From: Cacajao melanocephalus
Taxonomy: Eukaryota > Chordata > Mammalia > Primates > Pitheciidae
NCBI GenBank assembly: GCA_963573385.1
Contig: CAUYLG010026670.1
Location: 1-64,000 of the forward strand
Length of the DNA: 64,000 bases
Direction of reading: 5' to 3'
Positions within the stretch are counted from its first letter, which is position 1. Every line of letters begins with the position of its first letter. Positions 24,292 to 36,695 of the stretch are shown here, piece by piece. The position numbers were made by a program, and so were the translations under genes. The notes beneath the pieces were generated by a model, which saw only the letters and a program-made list of their open reading frames with translations, had not been told where the DNA came from and did no database searches.

Positions 24292-24776
24292 TGTGATAGG
24301 CCAAATTATAGCCTCAAAGGTGTCCAAGACCTAATCCCCAGAACCTTATGTGGAAGAAGAAACTTTGCAGATGTGATTAGGGTAAGGGCCTTGAGATGGG
24401 GAGAGTCTCCTGTTATTTTGGAGGTGTCCTCAATGTAATCGCAGGGCTCTTAGCTAAGGAAAAAGGGGAAGCAGAGGAGGAGGTCAGAGTGATGCCTACT
24501 GGGAGGGATTCATCCGGCCATTGCTGGCTGTGAAGATGGAGAAAAGGGGCCATGGGCCAAAGAATGTGGGCATCCTCTAGAAAGTGGAAAAGGCAAGGAA
24601 ACTGAGTCTTCTGTGGAGCTTCTAGAAGGGAACACAGTCCTGTTGACCCCTTGATTTTGACCCAGTGAGACCATTTCAGACTTCTGACCTCCAGAACCAT
24701 AAGATCATAAGTTTGTGCTATTCTAAGCCACTATATTTGTGGTGACTTGTTACCACAGCAAAACAAAACCAATACA
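24292..24776 (+). mobile_element. Solo LTR, MaLR-like
   Basis: TGTGATAGG...AATACA with perfect 5-base target duplication CCAAG (24287-24291, 24777-24781). The TTTGCAGATGTGATTAGGG and CTAAGCCACTATATTTGTGG segments are shared with the LTR at 31781-32286. Confidence 0.85.
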
Positions 24777-24781
24777 CCAAG

Positions 24782-26654
<1,873 letters not shown>

Positions 26655-26698
26655 CACCACCATGAACAGATGAATGGGTAAAGAAAATATGACATATA

Positions 26699-27099
26699 CA
26701 GTTCTCCTTTGGCATCTGTGAGGGATTGGTTCCAGGACCCCCACAGATACCAAAATCCACAGATATTCAAGTCCCTTACATAAAATGGTGTCATATTTGC
26801 ATATAACCTACACACATCTCCCATATACTTTATGTCATTTCTAGATTATTTATAATATCGAATACAATGCCTACACATCACTTTATTTGTGTGGATTCAA
26901 CATATTAGGTTGGTGCAAAAGTAATTGTGGTAATGGCAAAACCTGCAATTATTTTTGCACCAACTTAATAGCACATGGCAAATTTGAGTTTTATTTTTGG
27001 AACTTGGTGGAATTTTTTTTCCCAAATATTTCTAAATATTTCAATCTGCAGTTGGTTGAATTCAAGGGTGTAGAACCCATGGGCATGAAGGCCCAACTA
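26699..27099 (+). mobile_element. MER2 (Tigger2-type) non-autonomous DNA transposon
   Basis: Inverted ends CAGTTCTCCTTTGGC and ATGAAGGCCCAACTA, the GGATTGGTTCCAGGACCCCC block and TA target duplications at 26697-26698 and 27100-27101. It sits inside L1. Confidence 0.92.
26905..26968 (+). mobile_element. MADE1 (Hsmar1-derived palindromic MITE), shortened
   Basis: Outer arms TTAGGTTGGTGCAAAAG and TTTTTGCACCAACTTAA are inverted copies, flanked by TA on both sides (26903-26904, 26969-26970). It is 64 bases against the usual ~80, lacking part of the centre. MADE1 is the source of the primate miR-548 family, so the RNA would fold as a hairpin. It lies inside MER2. Confidence 0.93.
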
Positions 27100-27629
27100 T
27101 ATACAAAATAGAATACTATTCAGCCTTTAAAAAGGGGGAAATCCTGTCATTTGTAACAGCATAGATGGGCCTGGAGGACATTATACTAAGTGAAATAAGC
27201 CGAGCACAGAAAGACAAATACTGCATGACCTCACTTATACATGGACTCTAATAAAGTTGAACTCATGGAAGTAGAGAGTAGATTGATAGTTACCAGAGGT
27301 TGGGAGGGTGGAGAGGGAGGGAATGTGGAATTGTTGATCAAAGGGTACAAAGTTTTAGATAGCCAGGAGGAATTGGGTTTGAGATCTGCTGCACAACAGT
27401 AACAGTGTATCGTATATTTCAAAGAAACGAAAAGAATCTATTTCAAGTATCTCACCACAGAAAATGATAAGTAAGCAAGGTAATGGATATACTAGCTTGA
27501 TTTAATCATCCCATGCTGTATACATATATCCAAATATCACATTGTACCCCACAAATGTATATAATTATTTGTCAATCAAAAATAATATTAATAATACATT
27601 ATTTTAAAAAGATGACCCCTGACAATTAT

Positions 27630-28130
27630 TTTTTACCTCTCCTCCATTGAGAGGTGAGAGGTCTATGCCTCCTCCCCTTGAGTCTGGGTGTATGACTACT
27701 TGATCAGTAGAATATAATAAAGGTCTGTGTCAGTTTCTGGGCCCAGGCCTTAAGGAACAGGTCATCTTCTCCTTCCTGTCTCTTGCGATGCCTGCCCCTA
27801 GAACCAAGACTCCAGGCTGTGAGGAAACCTGAACAGCCTGTAGAGAGACCCACATGGAGAGGAACTGAGGTCCCTGGCCCTCAGCCTGGCTGAGATCCCA
27901 GTTGGCAGCCAACTCCAACTTGCTAGCCATTTGAGTGAGTCATCTTGAAAATGGATCCTCCACTCCAAGCTGAGCAGTTCACAGCTGATGCCACACGGAG
28001 CAGAGATGAGCCTTCCTCACCCAGCTCCACTCAAATTTCAGTTTCAGTGGAAAAATAAACATTATTGTTGTTTTAAGCCACTAAGTTTTGGAGTATTTTA
28101 TTATAAATCAGTAGGTTACTGGCACTCTCT
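27630..28130 (+). mobile_element. MLT1-type solo LTR (ERVL-MaLR)
   Basis: CCTCCATTGAGAGGTGAGAGG, TGGAGAGGAACTGAGGTCCC, CAGAGATGAGCC and TTGTTGTTTTAAGCCACTAAG (in parts) in MLT1 order. Confidence 0.85.
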
Positions 28131-28180
28131 GTCACTTGCAAGTAAACTCTTTCAGATAGGTGCAGAGCCATTCTGTAGAC

Positions 28181-28404
28181 CAGAAGTCTGCACATTTTGT
28201 ATGTAAAGGGCCAGAGAGTAAGTATTTTCAGTTTTGCAGGCTATATGGTCTCTGGTGCAACTACTCAACTCGCCCACTGTAGCGTGAAAGTAGCCATAGA
28301 CAATAAGTAAAGGAATGGGTGTGGCCATGTTCCAGTGAAAAGTTATTTATAAAAGCAGGTGGTGGGCAAGATTTGACCCTTAGGCCATGGTTTGCTGACC
28401 CCTT
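28181..28404 (+). mobile_element. hAT-Charlie MITE (MER58/MER3-like)
   Basis: Inverted ends CAGAAGTCTGCACATTTTG / GGTTTGCTGACCCCTT, with TAAAGGGCCAGAGAGTAAG and GCAACTACTCAACTCG inside. Eight-base target duplication CTGTAGAC / CTGTAGAT (7 of 8) at 28173-28180 and 28405-28412 confirms hAT type. Confidence 0.88.
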
Positions 28405-28409
28405 CTGTA

Positions 28410-29290
28410 GATCGAGAATACACATTCTGCCTCCTCCCAAGCCCAGTTCCTTCTGTTAGTCCTTGTCCTTGTCTTCCTGCCATCCCAGAAGAGACTACTG
28501 GACATATTGTCATCATCCATCACAATGTTTTAACCAGCCAGCAGGGAAGTTAAAAAACTCAACCCTCTACTGTGCATTGAACCTGGGGCCTGACCAAAAA
28601 GACTTCCACGAGCCTGTGATTTCTCCCAGGGAGCCCAGACATCAAAACCATAAAGACTCTTCCCTAGGCAAATCGTTACCCCCACTTGACACTCTATTTA
28701 ATGGAAAACCTTTCCCAGAAATAAGTATATTAAAATAAGCTTTGCATTTTTTACATTAACTGAAATTTGATGCAAATTGATAATAAATTACCTTCCCCTG
28801 CTCATTCATTTGGGAATCACATAAACTAGTTTACAGTTATATATTATTACATTTCACATTAATATAGCCATAGGAAGCTAGGCTTTGGAGAAATTTGCTT
28901 CCCAGCAAACTATCAGAAATAGAGGAGGTAAAAGCGGGATTTGGTGGGATATCTGACTCTCCTAATGTGCTAGCCACTGAGAGTTGTAGAAAGTAAGGCA
29001 TCAGTGCACCCCTTTGAGGTCCAACTAATTTATCAAATGATCACTGTTTGTCTTACTTATCCGGCATAATTTTTGCAACTTCAGGATCTTACAGCATTTC
29101 TTTCTTTCCTCTATCCTTCCTTCCTTCCTTCGTTGCATCTTTTCTTCCTTTCTTCCAGTAAATTCCACCTCAGTACCTTCGGAACCATTAGCACCAACTC
29201 TGGATGCAAAAGGTTTACAATTTAGTGGAGGTAAAAGCTAGACAAAGGTGCAAATTGACTAAAGGTATTCAAGGTAGAAGTTCTAAGTAT
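28410..29290. other. Unique sequence; AT-rich clean block 28700-28870
   Basis: A CTTT/CTTC-rich simple tract lies at about 29097-29157. 28700-28870 has repeated AT-rich ATTAAC, TTTGATGCAAATTG and ATAATAAATTAC motifs and no repeat match. Confidence 0.35.
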
Positions 29291-30184
29291 ACCTTTGCAT
29301 CTAAAATAAATGTTAAGTGGAGACTTCTGTTTAAAGATGGTGAATTGAACACACACATTTATCCCTGCATCCTCTTGAAATATCACTAAACAACAGAAAG
29401 TGAATTTTTAAAAAGACAAACCCACAAAAGCAAAGGAGATGGGCAAAGTGGCAAAGCAAGAAAATTTTGAAATATGGAAAGCAGATGAATGAGTAGTAAC
29501 TAATTAGCAGACTTGAGAAAGTGAACATTAAGCAAGCACTGAAGTTGGGGAGAGTCTAGAACCTCATATTCACCATAGAACTGCCCAAATGCCCAGAAAT
29601 GAGTGACACCAGATGCCTCTAGAAGTAGAGATAAATGAGGGGCTGAAGATAAAAGAATTGGTTAAAAGTCTGTTTAGAAGACCACCCTCCAGGTTTCCTA
29701 CTCAACTTTATACAGATAGGTTATTGTCCTTCTCAAGGGATGCATGGCCTCTAGAGACTGTAAAAATGAAGATCTCTGGGCAGGAGGTGACCAGGTAGAG
29801 TTAAAATGTGGGTACTGTCTGAAAGAAGAGGTAAATGAACATGCCAGATATCAGAAATACCTATGCTCTTCTTCACTCATTCGCAGAATGATGGCAGTCA
29901 GATGGCAGTCAGACTTATACCCACCCCTTAGGAAGGAAATGAGAGTATCCGATTCTGAGGATTCTGGTTAGCCCAAAAAGAAAGGTCTAAAAATACTAAC
30001 ACTCGCTCTTAAATATGAACTGATAGCCAAGAGTCAGCAAACACCTGCAGGAAGTCTCTGACTTGAAAAAGAGATGCCAAAGCCAATCAGCAAAAGAACA
30101 TAACTTGGTAGAGACAAACACTATGCAGAGAAAATAAACCTGAAAAAAGAAAACTATTGTTAATATTATCAGAGAAATAAGATT

Positions 30185-30435
30185 GTATAATAGCTGAAAT
30201 TTATTGAGTATTTTTGCTATATGCAGATACTATTCTAAGCCTTTTACATGAATTAATCAATCTTCTCAATGACCCTATAAGGTAGGTAGGATTGTTATCC
30301 TCATTTTTCAGATGAGAAAACTGAGAACTAAAGAGATTAAAGAAGTTACCTACATTTATGCAATGTGTAGGCTGGATTTGAACGCAAACAATCTGGCTTC
30401 AGAGTTTGCGCTCTATCAAATAATTGTGCATCCCT
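30185..30435 (-). mobile_element. MIR SINE
   Basis: Reversed MIR: AAATTTATTGAGTATTTTTGC, CTATAAGGTAGGTAGGATTG, CAGATGAGAAAACTGAGAAC, GGATTTGAACGC. Confidence 0.88.
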
Positions 30436-31451
30436 GAAGCAAGAACAAGATGATATTTTAAAAGAACTTTTAGAAAACCCAAAAACAAAACAAAAGCAAA
30501 AATCTCCTGAGAATTGAAAAAGATGTTAAAAAGGCATTAGGACTATTGGAAGATAAAAGTGAAGAAAGTTTCCAGAAAGTAGACCAGAAAAGACAAAGAG
30601 ATGGAAATTAGGAGTGAATTGATAAGAAAATTAAAGGCTCAGTCCAGGGGGTCCAACATCTGAATAATAGCCTTTCCAGAAGAAGAGAGAAAATGAAGGA
30701 GATGATATCTTCAAAGAAAAGAATTCAAGAAAATTTCTTAGAACTGAAAAATATGAATTTCTAAAGTAAGTATCAAACCTGATGGAAATGGCTCTACATA
30801 CAGGCACACCATTGTGAAAGTTTAGAACCCAGGACAAAGAGAAGGTCCCAAAGGCTTCCAAAGAGAAAAAAAAAATGTGGGTTGCATTAAAAAGTTGAAG
30901 AATTGGAATTGTATCAGAGTTCTCAACAGCAATTGGAAGCTAAAGATGATGGAGAAATGCCTTCAAAATGGTAAGAGTAAATGATTTCTGATTCTACATT
31001 CTATACCCAGAGAAAATATGTAAATATACTAATATGAGGAAGTACAAAGACATTTGCAACCATGAAGTGTCTTAAAATTTACATTCTATGCAGTCTTTCT
31101 CGGGAGGCTAATGGAGGATTTGCTTCACGAAAACAAGGGAGTAAACCAAAAAAAAGGAAGACATGGGATCTAGGAAACAGGAAATCTAATATAGAAGAGA
31201 ATTATTACATCCCATTAAGAAAGGGGATCCCAGGAAGATGGTAAAGAAAGATTCGGGAGGACAGTTATACAATAGGAGTAGGGAGGGAAAGAGTCCAAAT
31301 TAGAGTAAGCCAGAAGATTCCAGAAGTGATATCTTTAAGATGATGGAATTAGCAGAATGTTGTATGTGTTTGATTATTTTAAGAGGAGATTTAGACAGCA
31401 AAGAAAGATCTAGAGGTTGTGTTAGCAATAACATGCATAGAAAAATGTCTC

Positions 31452-32432
31452 AGTGATCTATTGCTGTGTAACAATCCACTCAAAACTCTAATGACTGAAA
31501 ACAACTGCCCCTTTATTTGGTCACAATTTTGAGGATCAACAACTTGGGCTCGGCTCATCTAAGTGGTTCTGCTGGTCTTGCCTACTTATGCCTCTGCAGT
31601 CATTTGGTGGTTCAGTTGAGGCTGGATGGTCCCAAGACAGCCTCTCTCACATGTCTGATGGTTGCCAGGCTGTTAGCTGCGAAGTCTCAGTTTTCCTCTA
31701 CGTGGCCTTGCCAGCAAGATAGCTCAGACACAATCACATCGTGGTCTCAGGCTTCAAACTGCACCACATTTGCCAATGTCTGTGGCAGGCTGAATAATGG
31801 CCCCCCAAATATGTCCACATAATCCCCAGGACCTGTGAACATGACCTTATATGGCAAAAGATATTTTGCAGATGTGGTTAAGATTTTAAAATGGAGAAGT
31901 TATCCTGGATTGTGGTGGGGGAGAGCAGAGGAGGGGAGCTGATATAATCACAGTGGTGCTTATAGGAAGGAGACAGAAGGTGGCAGAGTAAGAGGAGAAG
32001 GTGATGTGATGATGGAAGCAGAGATTGGAGTGGTGCGCCTTCAAGATGGAAGAAGGGGCCACAAGTCAAGGAATGAAGGCAGCCACTAGAATCTGAAAAA
32101 GACAAGGAAATGGATTCTCCCGCCGGAGCCTCTGAAAGGAACTTCTAAAAGCCCATCTTTTGCCTTTAGCCCAGTAAAATTGATTTCAGACTTCCAACCT
32201 CCACACCTGTAAGAGAATAAAACTGTATTGTTTTAAGCCATTAAGTCTGTCGTAATTTGTTATAATGGCAACAGGAAACTAACACAATTCCCCAACACCA
32301 AAGCAATTCACATGGCTGAGCTCAGATTCAAGAAGCAAAGAAACCAGCCTAGAGGCAGGGAGTGGCAAAGTCACATTGCAAAGAGGTGTGCATTCAGGGA
32401 GGAATTATTACAGCCATCTTTGCAAATCATCT
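31452..32432 (-). mobile_element. MLT1-type LTR, interrupted by another LTR
   Basis: Left part (31452-31780) CTATTGCTGTGTAACAATCC...; right part (32287-32432) GAGTGGCAAAGTCACATTGC and CAGCCATCTTTGCAAATC. These are the two ends of a reversed MLT1. Confidence 0.8.
31781..32286 (+). mobile_element. Solo LTR, MaLR-like, nested in MLT1
   Basis: TGTGGCAGGCTGAATAATGG to AGGAAACTAACACA, with AATAAAACTGTATTG poly(A) region. Related to the LTR at 24292-24776. Flanking 5 bases match only in part. Confidence 0.75.
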
Positions 32433-32879
32433 ACCCCAGGGAGAAAGTGAGAAAATAGAACTGTGTACTGCATGGCTCAGCTATGAATGTTGTTTGCATA
32501 GTCATAATAATGTGAATGCTGAATATTGATCTAACCTAAATTAGAATACAAGTATTTTGAGAGAAAGTGAGACAGGGAACAATGAGTACAGGTGAGGGTG
32601 GTGAAAGAGAACTAAACACTTATATTTCATCATAGGAAGTCAATAGGCATTAAAAGATAAGGCCCAAAACTGAAAAATACTGAAGTAGCAGTATAAGCAT
32701 GTTATTTAAAGAGGTAAATACCTGAAGAGATAGCCAAAGGAAATGAAAAGGGAAAAGGAGTGGGTTTGCCAGAGACTTCCGTTTATTCATAAAAAGCCTT
32801 GTAGAACGATTTTACTGCTTAAATTATATGCATGTATCATATGACCAAGTACATAGAAACTAGTATTTTGAAAGGAAGG

Positions 32880-33667
32880 TGTACAATCTCTTTTGGCTGT
32901 TGTAATGGTCTCGTTTTATTTAGAACTGCCTCACTTTTATAACAATACGATCTCTCATTTATAACCCAAAGCCAATGCTAAAAGCTATGTTTTTTTCCTC
33001 ACTAATGAACAAATAAAAATAAATTTAAAAGGCAACATTTTACACAAATATATGTAAATAAAACTAAAGGGCCTCCAATAGAAATGAAGACTCCAAGCTC
33101 CATAGCCGGGAGGCTGATAAAAGGCCACCATAATGTTAGCAGGGGTTTGCCTGATAGTGATAAAGGTAATTTATACCCAGAACATTTCCACGCATGTGAG
33201 ACAATGACCCTCCATTTTACTACATGTTATATTAATGTCAATCAATATATGTTTGAGGGCTTTATACATTATGGATAATAATGTTGGAGCTTTGCAAACC
33301 ATTCCTCTTGGGGGAGCTACACAAAATTCTGCAAGAGAGAAGACAGCAAAGCAATCAAGCCCTGGATGGCCAAACCCTCATCGGGTTCAGCAGATGTTAA
33401 TCGGCTCAGCTATGCAAATGAGACCACAAGCAGACGACTCCCAGACTGAAAACAGAAAATGCCCTGGGGGTGGGTGAGGACATTTGACATGCGAAAGTGG
33501 CATCTGGATGTGTTCAGGAAGGAGGCAGGCTGGACAGGGGACTTACTCCTTGGACCAAGATGCTGTGCCAAGGAAAGACAGGCATGTGGAGGACTTTACC
33601 CAAGTAGCTTAGTTTCTAGAATTTCTCAGTGGTTGCTTTGTAAAACTGGGCACACCAATTACCCATA
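32880..33667. other. Unique sequence; possible constrained block 33080-33440
   Basis: 33080-33440 is free of repeats, with a POU octamer ATGCAAAT at 33412-33419, AATCAATATATG, TTAATCGG and several retained CpGs. No exon recognised. Confidence 0.4.
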
Positions 33668-34032
33668 CAGATGTTCCTCAACTTACAGGGGGGTTACATC
33701 CTGATAAACACATCGTTAAAAATATTGTAAGTTGAAAATGTATTTAATCCACCTAACCAACCTAACATCATAGCTTAGCATGGCCTACCTCAAATACGCT
33801 TAGAGCACTTACATTAGCCTATGGTTGGGCAAAATCATCTAACACAATAAAGGGTTGAATTCAATAAAGGGTTGAATATCTCATATAATTTATTAAATAC
33901 TGTACTAAAAGAGAAAAACTGAATGGTTGTATGGGTAGTCAATGTACAATTTCTACTGAATGTGTATCACTTTCACACCATTGTAATGTCAAAAAAATAT
34001 AAGTGAAACCATTGAAAATTGGGGACCATTTG
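33668..34032. mobile_element. Tigger-family MITE
   Basis: Inverted ends CAGATGTTCCTCAACTTAC and TTGGGGACCATTTG with TA on both sides (33666-33667, 34033-34034). AAAAATATTGTAAGTTGAAAA near the left mirrors the end. No coding capacity. Confidence 0.8.
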
Positions 34033-34083
34033 TACTTGGTATTATTGTGAGGATTAGAAAATCTGTATACTGTATTATTTTAT

Positions 34084-34438
<355 letters not shown>

Positions 34439-34469
34439 TGATTCTTCCCCTTTCTCTGCTTCCACAACT

Positions 34470-34852
34470 TTTGTCATGTAACTTGGTGGTTCATTTTCCT
34501 TCCCCTAACTTGACTTTGAGGTTGACCAGATGACTTGCTTTCATCAATGGAATGTAGCTAGAAGCCCATATATCAGTTCTGAGCTTAAATCTTAAGAGAC
34601 CTCACTTGTTTCTGCTTGCCTTCCTGTGCCTCTGCCATTGGCCAGCTCCTCTGCTGGTCTAAGAGGGATGAGAAACATACGGAGCAAATCTGGAACCAAG
34701 ATTTAGAGTCAAGCCAAGATTAGAGTCAAGCCCAGCTGGGCCAGTCAAGATTAACAGAGCCACCCCATGCATGAGAGAAGTAAATGCCTATGATTGTGCA
34801 ACTGAGATTTTGTGGGTACTTTTTACACAGCAGTAACTGATCAATACACATG
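34470..34852 (+). mobile_element. MLT1-type LTR, degraded
   Basis: GACTTGCTTTCATCAATGGAATG, CTGGGCCAGTCAAGATTAAC and TTTTTACACAGCAGTAACTG (in parts) follow MLT1 order. Confidence 0.65.
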
Positions 34853-35362
34853 GCCAAGCCAAGAGACCATAAGGACAAGAAGAGCAGGAGCTGGAAGGGA
34901 AGGAATCCAGGCAGTCCACCTATAGGCAGTGGCTGTCTGGAAAGTACCTGGAATTATATAATTTTAGAAGAAAGAAATTCCATGTGCTGAGAAGCTCAGT
35001 ATATCTTACTAGAATTCTTAGGATAGGAAATTCTTACTCCATAAACAGAGAGTTTTATGCATTTTTAAACATTTATGCAGTAGGATTTCTTTTTGTCTTT
35101 AGCTCGTGTGGTAGCCTCCCCATTTTTCAAAGGGGAAAGAGAAAGATCTGTGCACACATGATAGGGCTGAAGAGAAAAAAGAATAGTAAATTCCTGGGGT
35201 CCAGGCACAGACAGGGAAATAAGTACAAAACATTGCTGAGGAAAAGGCCAAAATTCAAGGTGGTAAAATCAGGGAACACAGATGGCTTTTCTTGTCTGGA
35301 GTTGTTTCTCCTATAAGATCTGCTTCTCTCATCCACTGGAGCATCAGCACTGTCTTAGATTG
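34853..35362. other. Unique sequence, no gene seen
   Basis: Frames of 110 and 69 codons overlap on opposite strands without any recognisable domain. Confidence 0.4.
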
Positions 35363-35374
35363 AAGCATGTAATT

Positions 35375-35693
35375 GTGTTTTTTGTTTTGTTTTGTTTTTT
35401 GAGACAACGTCTTACTCTGTCACTCAGGCTGGAGTGCAGTGGCACAATCATGACTCACTACAGCCTCAACCTCCCGTGCTCAAGTGATCCTCCCACCTCA
35501 GCCTCCCAAGTAGCTGAGACTACAGGTGTGCACCACCACACCCAGCTAATTTTTGTTTGATTGTTTGTTTTATAGAGATGGGGTGTCTCTATGTTGCATA
35601 GGCTGGTCTCAGTCTCCTGGGCTCAAGCAATCCTCCCACTTTGGCCTCCCAGCATTGTTGGGATTACAGGTGTGAGCCACCACACCTGGCCTC
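35375..35693 (-). mobile_element. Alu (AluJ), full length
   Basis: Reversed Alu with a 12-base duplication AAGCATGTAATT at 35363-35374 and 35694-35705. A GTTTT-rich head. Confidence 0.94.
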
Positions 35694-35863
35694 AAGCATG
35701 TAATTCTTGCATGCAACCAAAATTTACTTGGGGTTGAATTGAAGGCATAATTCAAAGTTGTTCCACTGGACCCTGAACTTCTTGAGTGCAAGAATGTCTT
35801 ACTTCTCCGTGCACCTCCTGAGTCTAATGCCTGGCCCATGTTGTGCCTGGCCCATGTTGTTGC

Positions 35864-36066
35864 ATGGATGGATGGATGGATGGATGATCAGATGATGGAT
35901 GCCTATATGGATGGTTTGGATAATGGATGGATGAATGAATGGATGAATGCACACATGGGTGTGTGGTCAGATGATGGATGGATGGATGGATGGATGGATA
36001 AATGGATGATTGGATGTTTAGAGAGTGAATGGATGCATACATGCACACATAGGTGGATGGATAGAT
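35864..36066 (+). repeat. (TGGA)n microsatellite, degenerate
   Basis: About 200 bases of GGAT/GGAA-type units with purest runs at 35868-35886 and 35975-36000. Frames on both strands (WMDG repeats) are artefacts. Confidence 0.95.
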
Positions 36067-36383
36067 GAGTATATATGTGAATACTCACTTCTTGGAATTT
36101 GTGGAAATGTAAATCTCTACAGAATAGAGGCATTTTTGCTTAGAGATATTGAGCAAGGGTTTCATCTAAGTTCTTAAATCACTTTGTATATTCTAAGTGC
36201 TCAAAAATCTTTAACATTATTGGTATCATTTAGTAATATTTTGGAGCCTCCTCCACTAGCTAGTAATGATCAGAACTCATTAAAACAAGTTATCTGGTAT
36301 CTAAGACCTTACTGTGTAATGGAATGTTAATGCGGTCTTTAAATTGCAACAGTATTCACATATTTGATTAAATGTAATTTCTT
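36067..36383. other. AT-rich unique sequence
   Basis: Nothing recognised. Confidence 0.4.

Positions 36384-36695
<312 letters not shown>

Larger units (their letters stand above)
26655..27605 (+). mobile_element. L1 LINE 3' end, interrupted by MER2
   Basis: Left part ends GATGAATGGGTAAAGAAAAT...; right part resumes TAGAATACTATTCAGCC and CACTTATACATGGACTC, the adjoining L1 ORF2/3' UTR sequence. Removing 26699-27099 restores continuity. 5'-truncated. Confidence 0.88.
29290..32880 (+). mobile_element. Old L1-related LINE (HAL1-like), broken
   Basis: Segments 29290-30180, 30440-31450 and 32440-32880 share A-rich, gene-like composition and phrases such as GAAAATGCCTTCAAA..., CAGAGAATTATTACATCCC and ATATGCATGTATCAT (approximate) of HAL1/L1M elements. 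They read as one element interrupted by a MIR (30185-30435) and by an LTR pair (31452-32432). All frames are short and broken. Confidence 0.5.

Noticed and set aside
35838..36133. Repeat-rich frames WMDGWMD / IHPSIHPS
   Set aside because: Encoded by the TGGA microsatellite.
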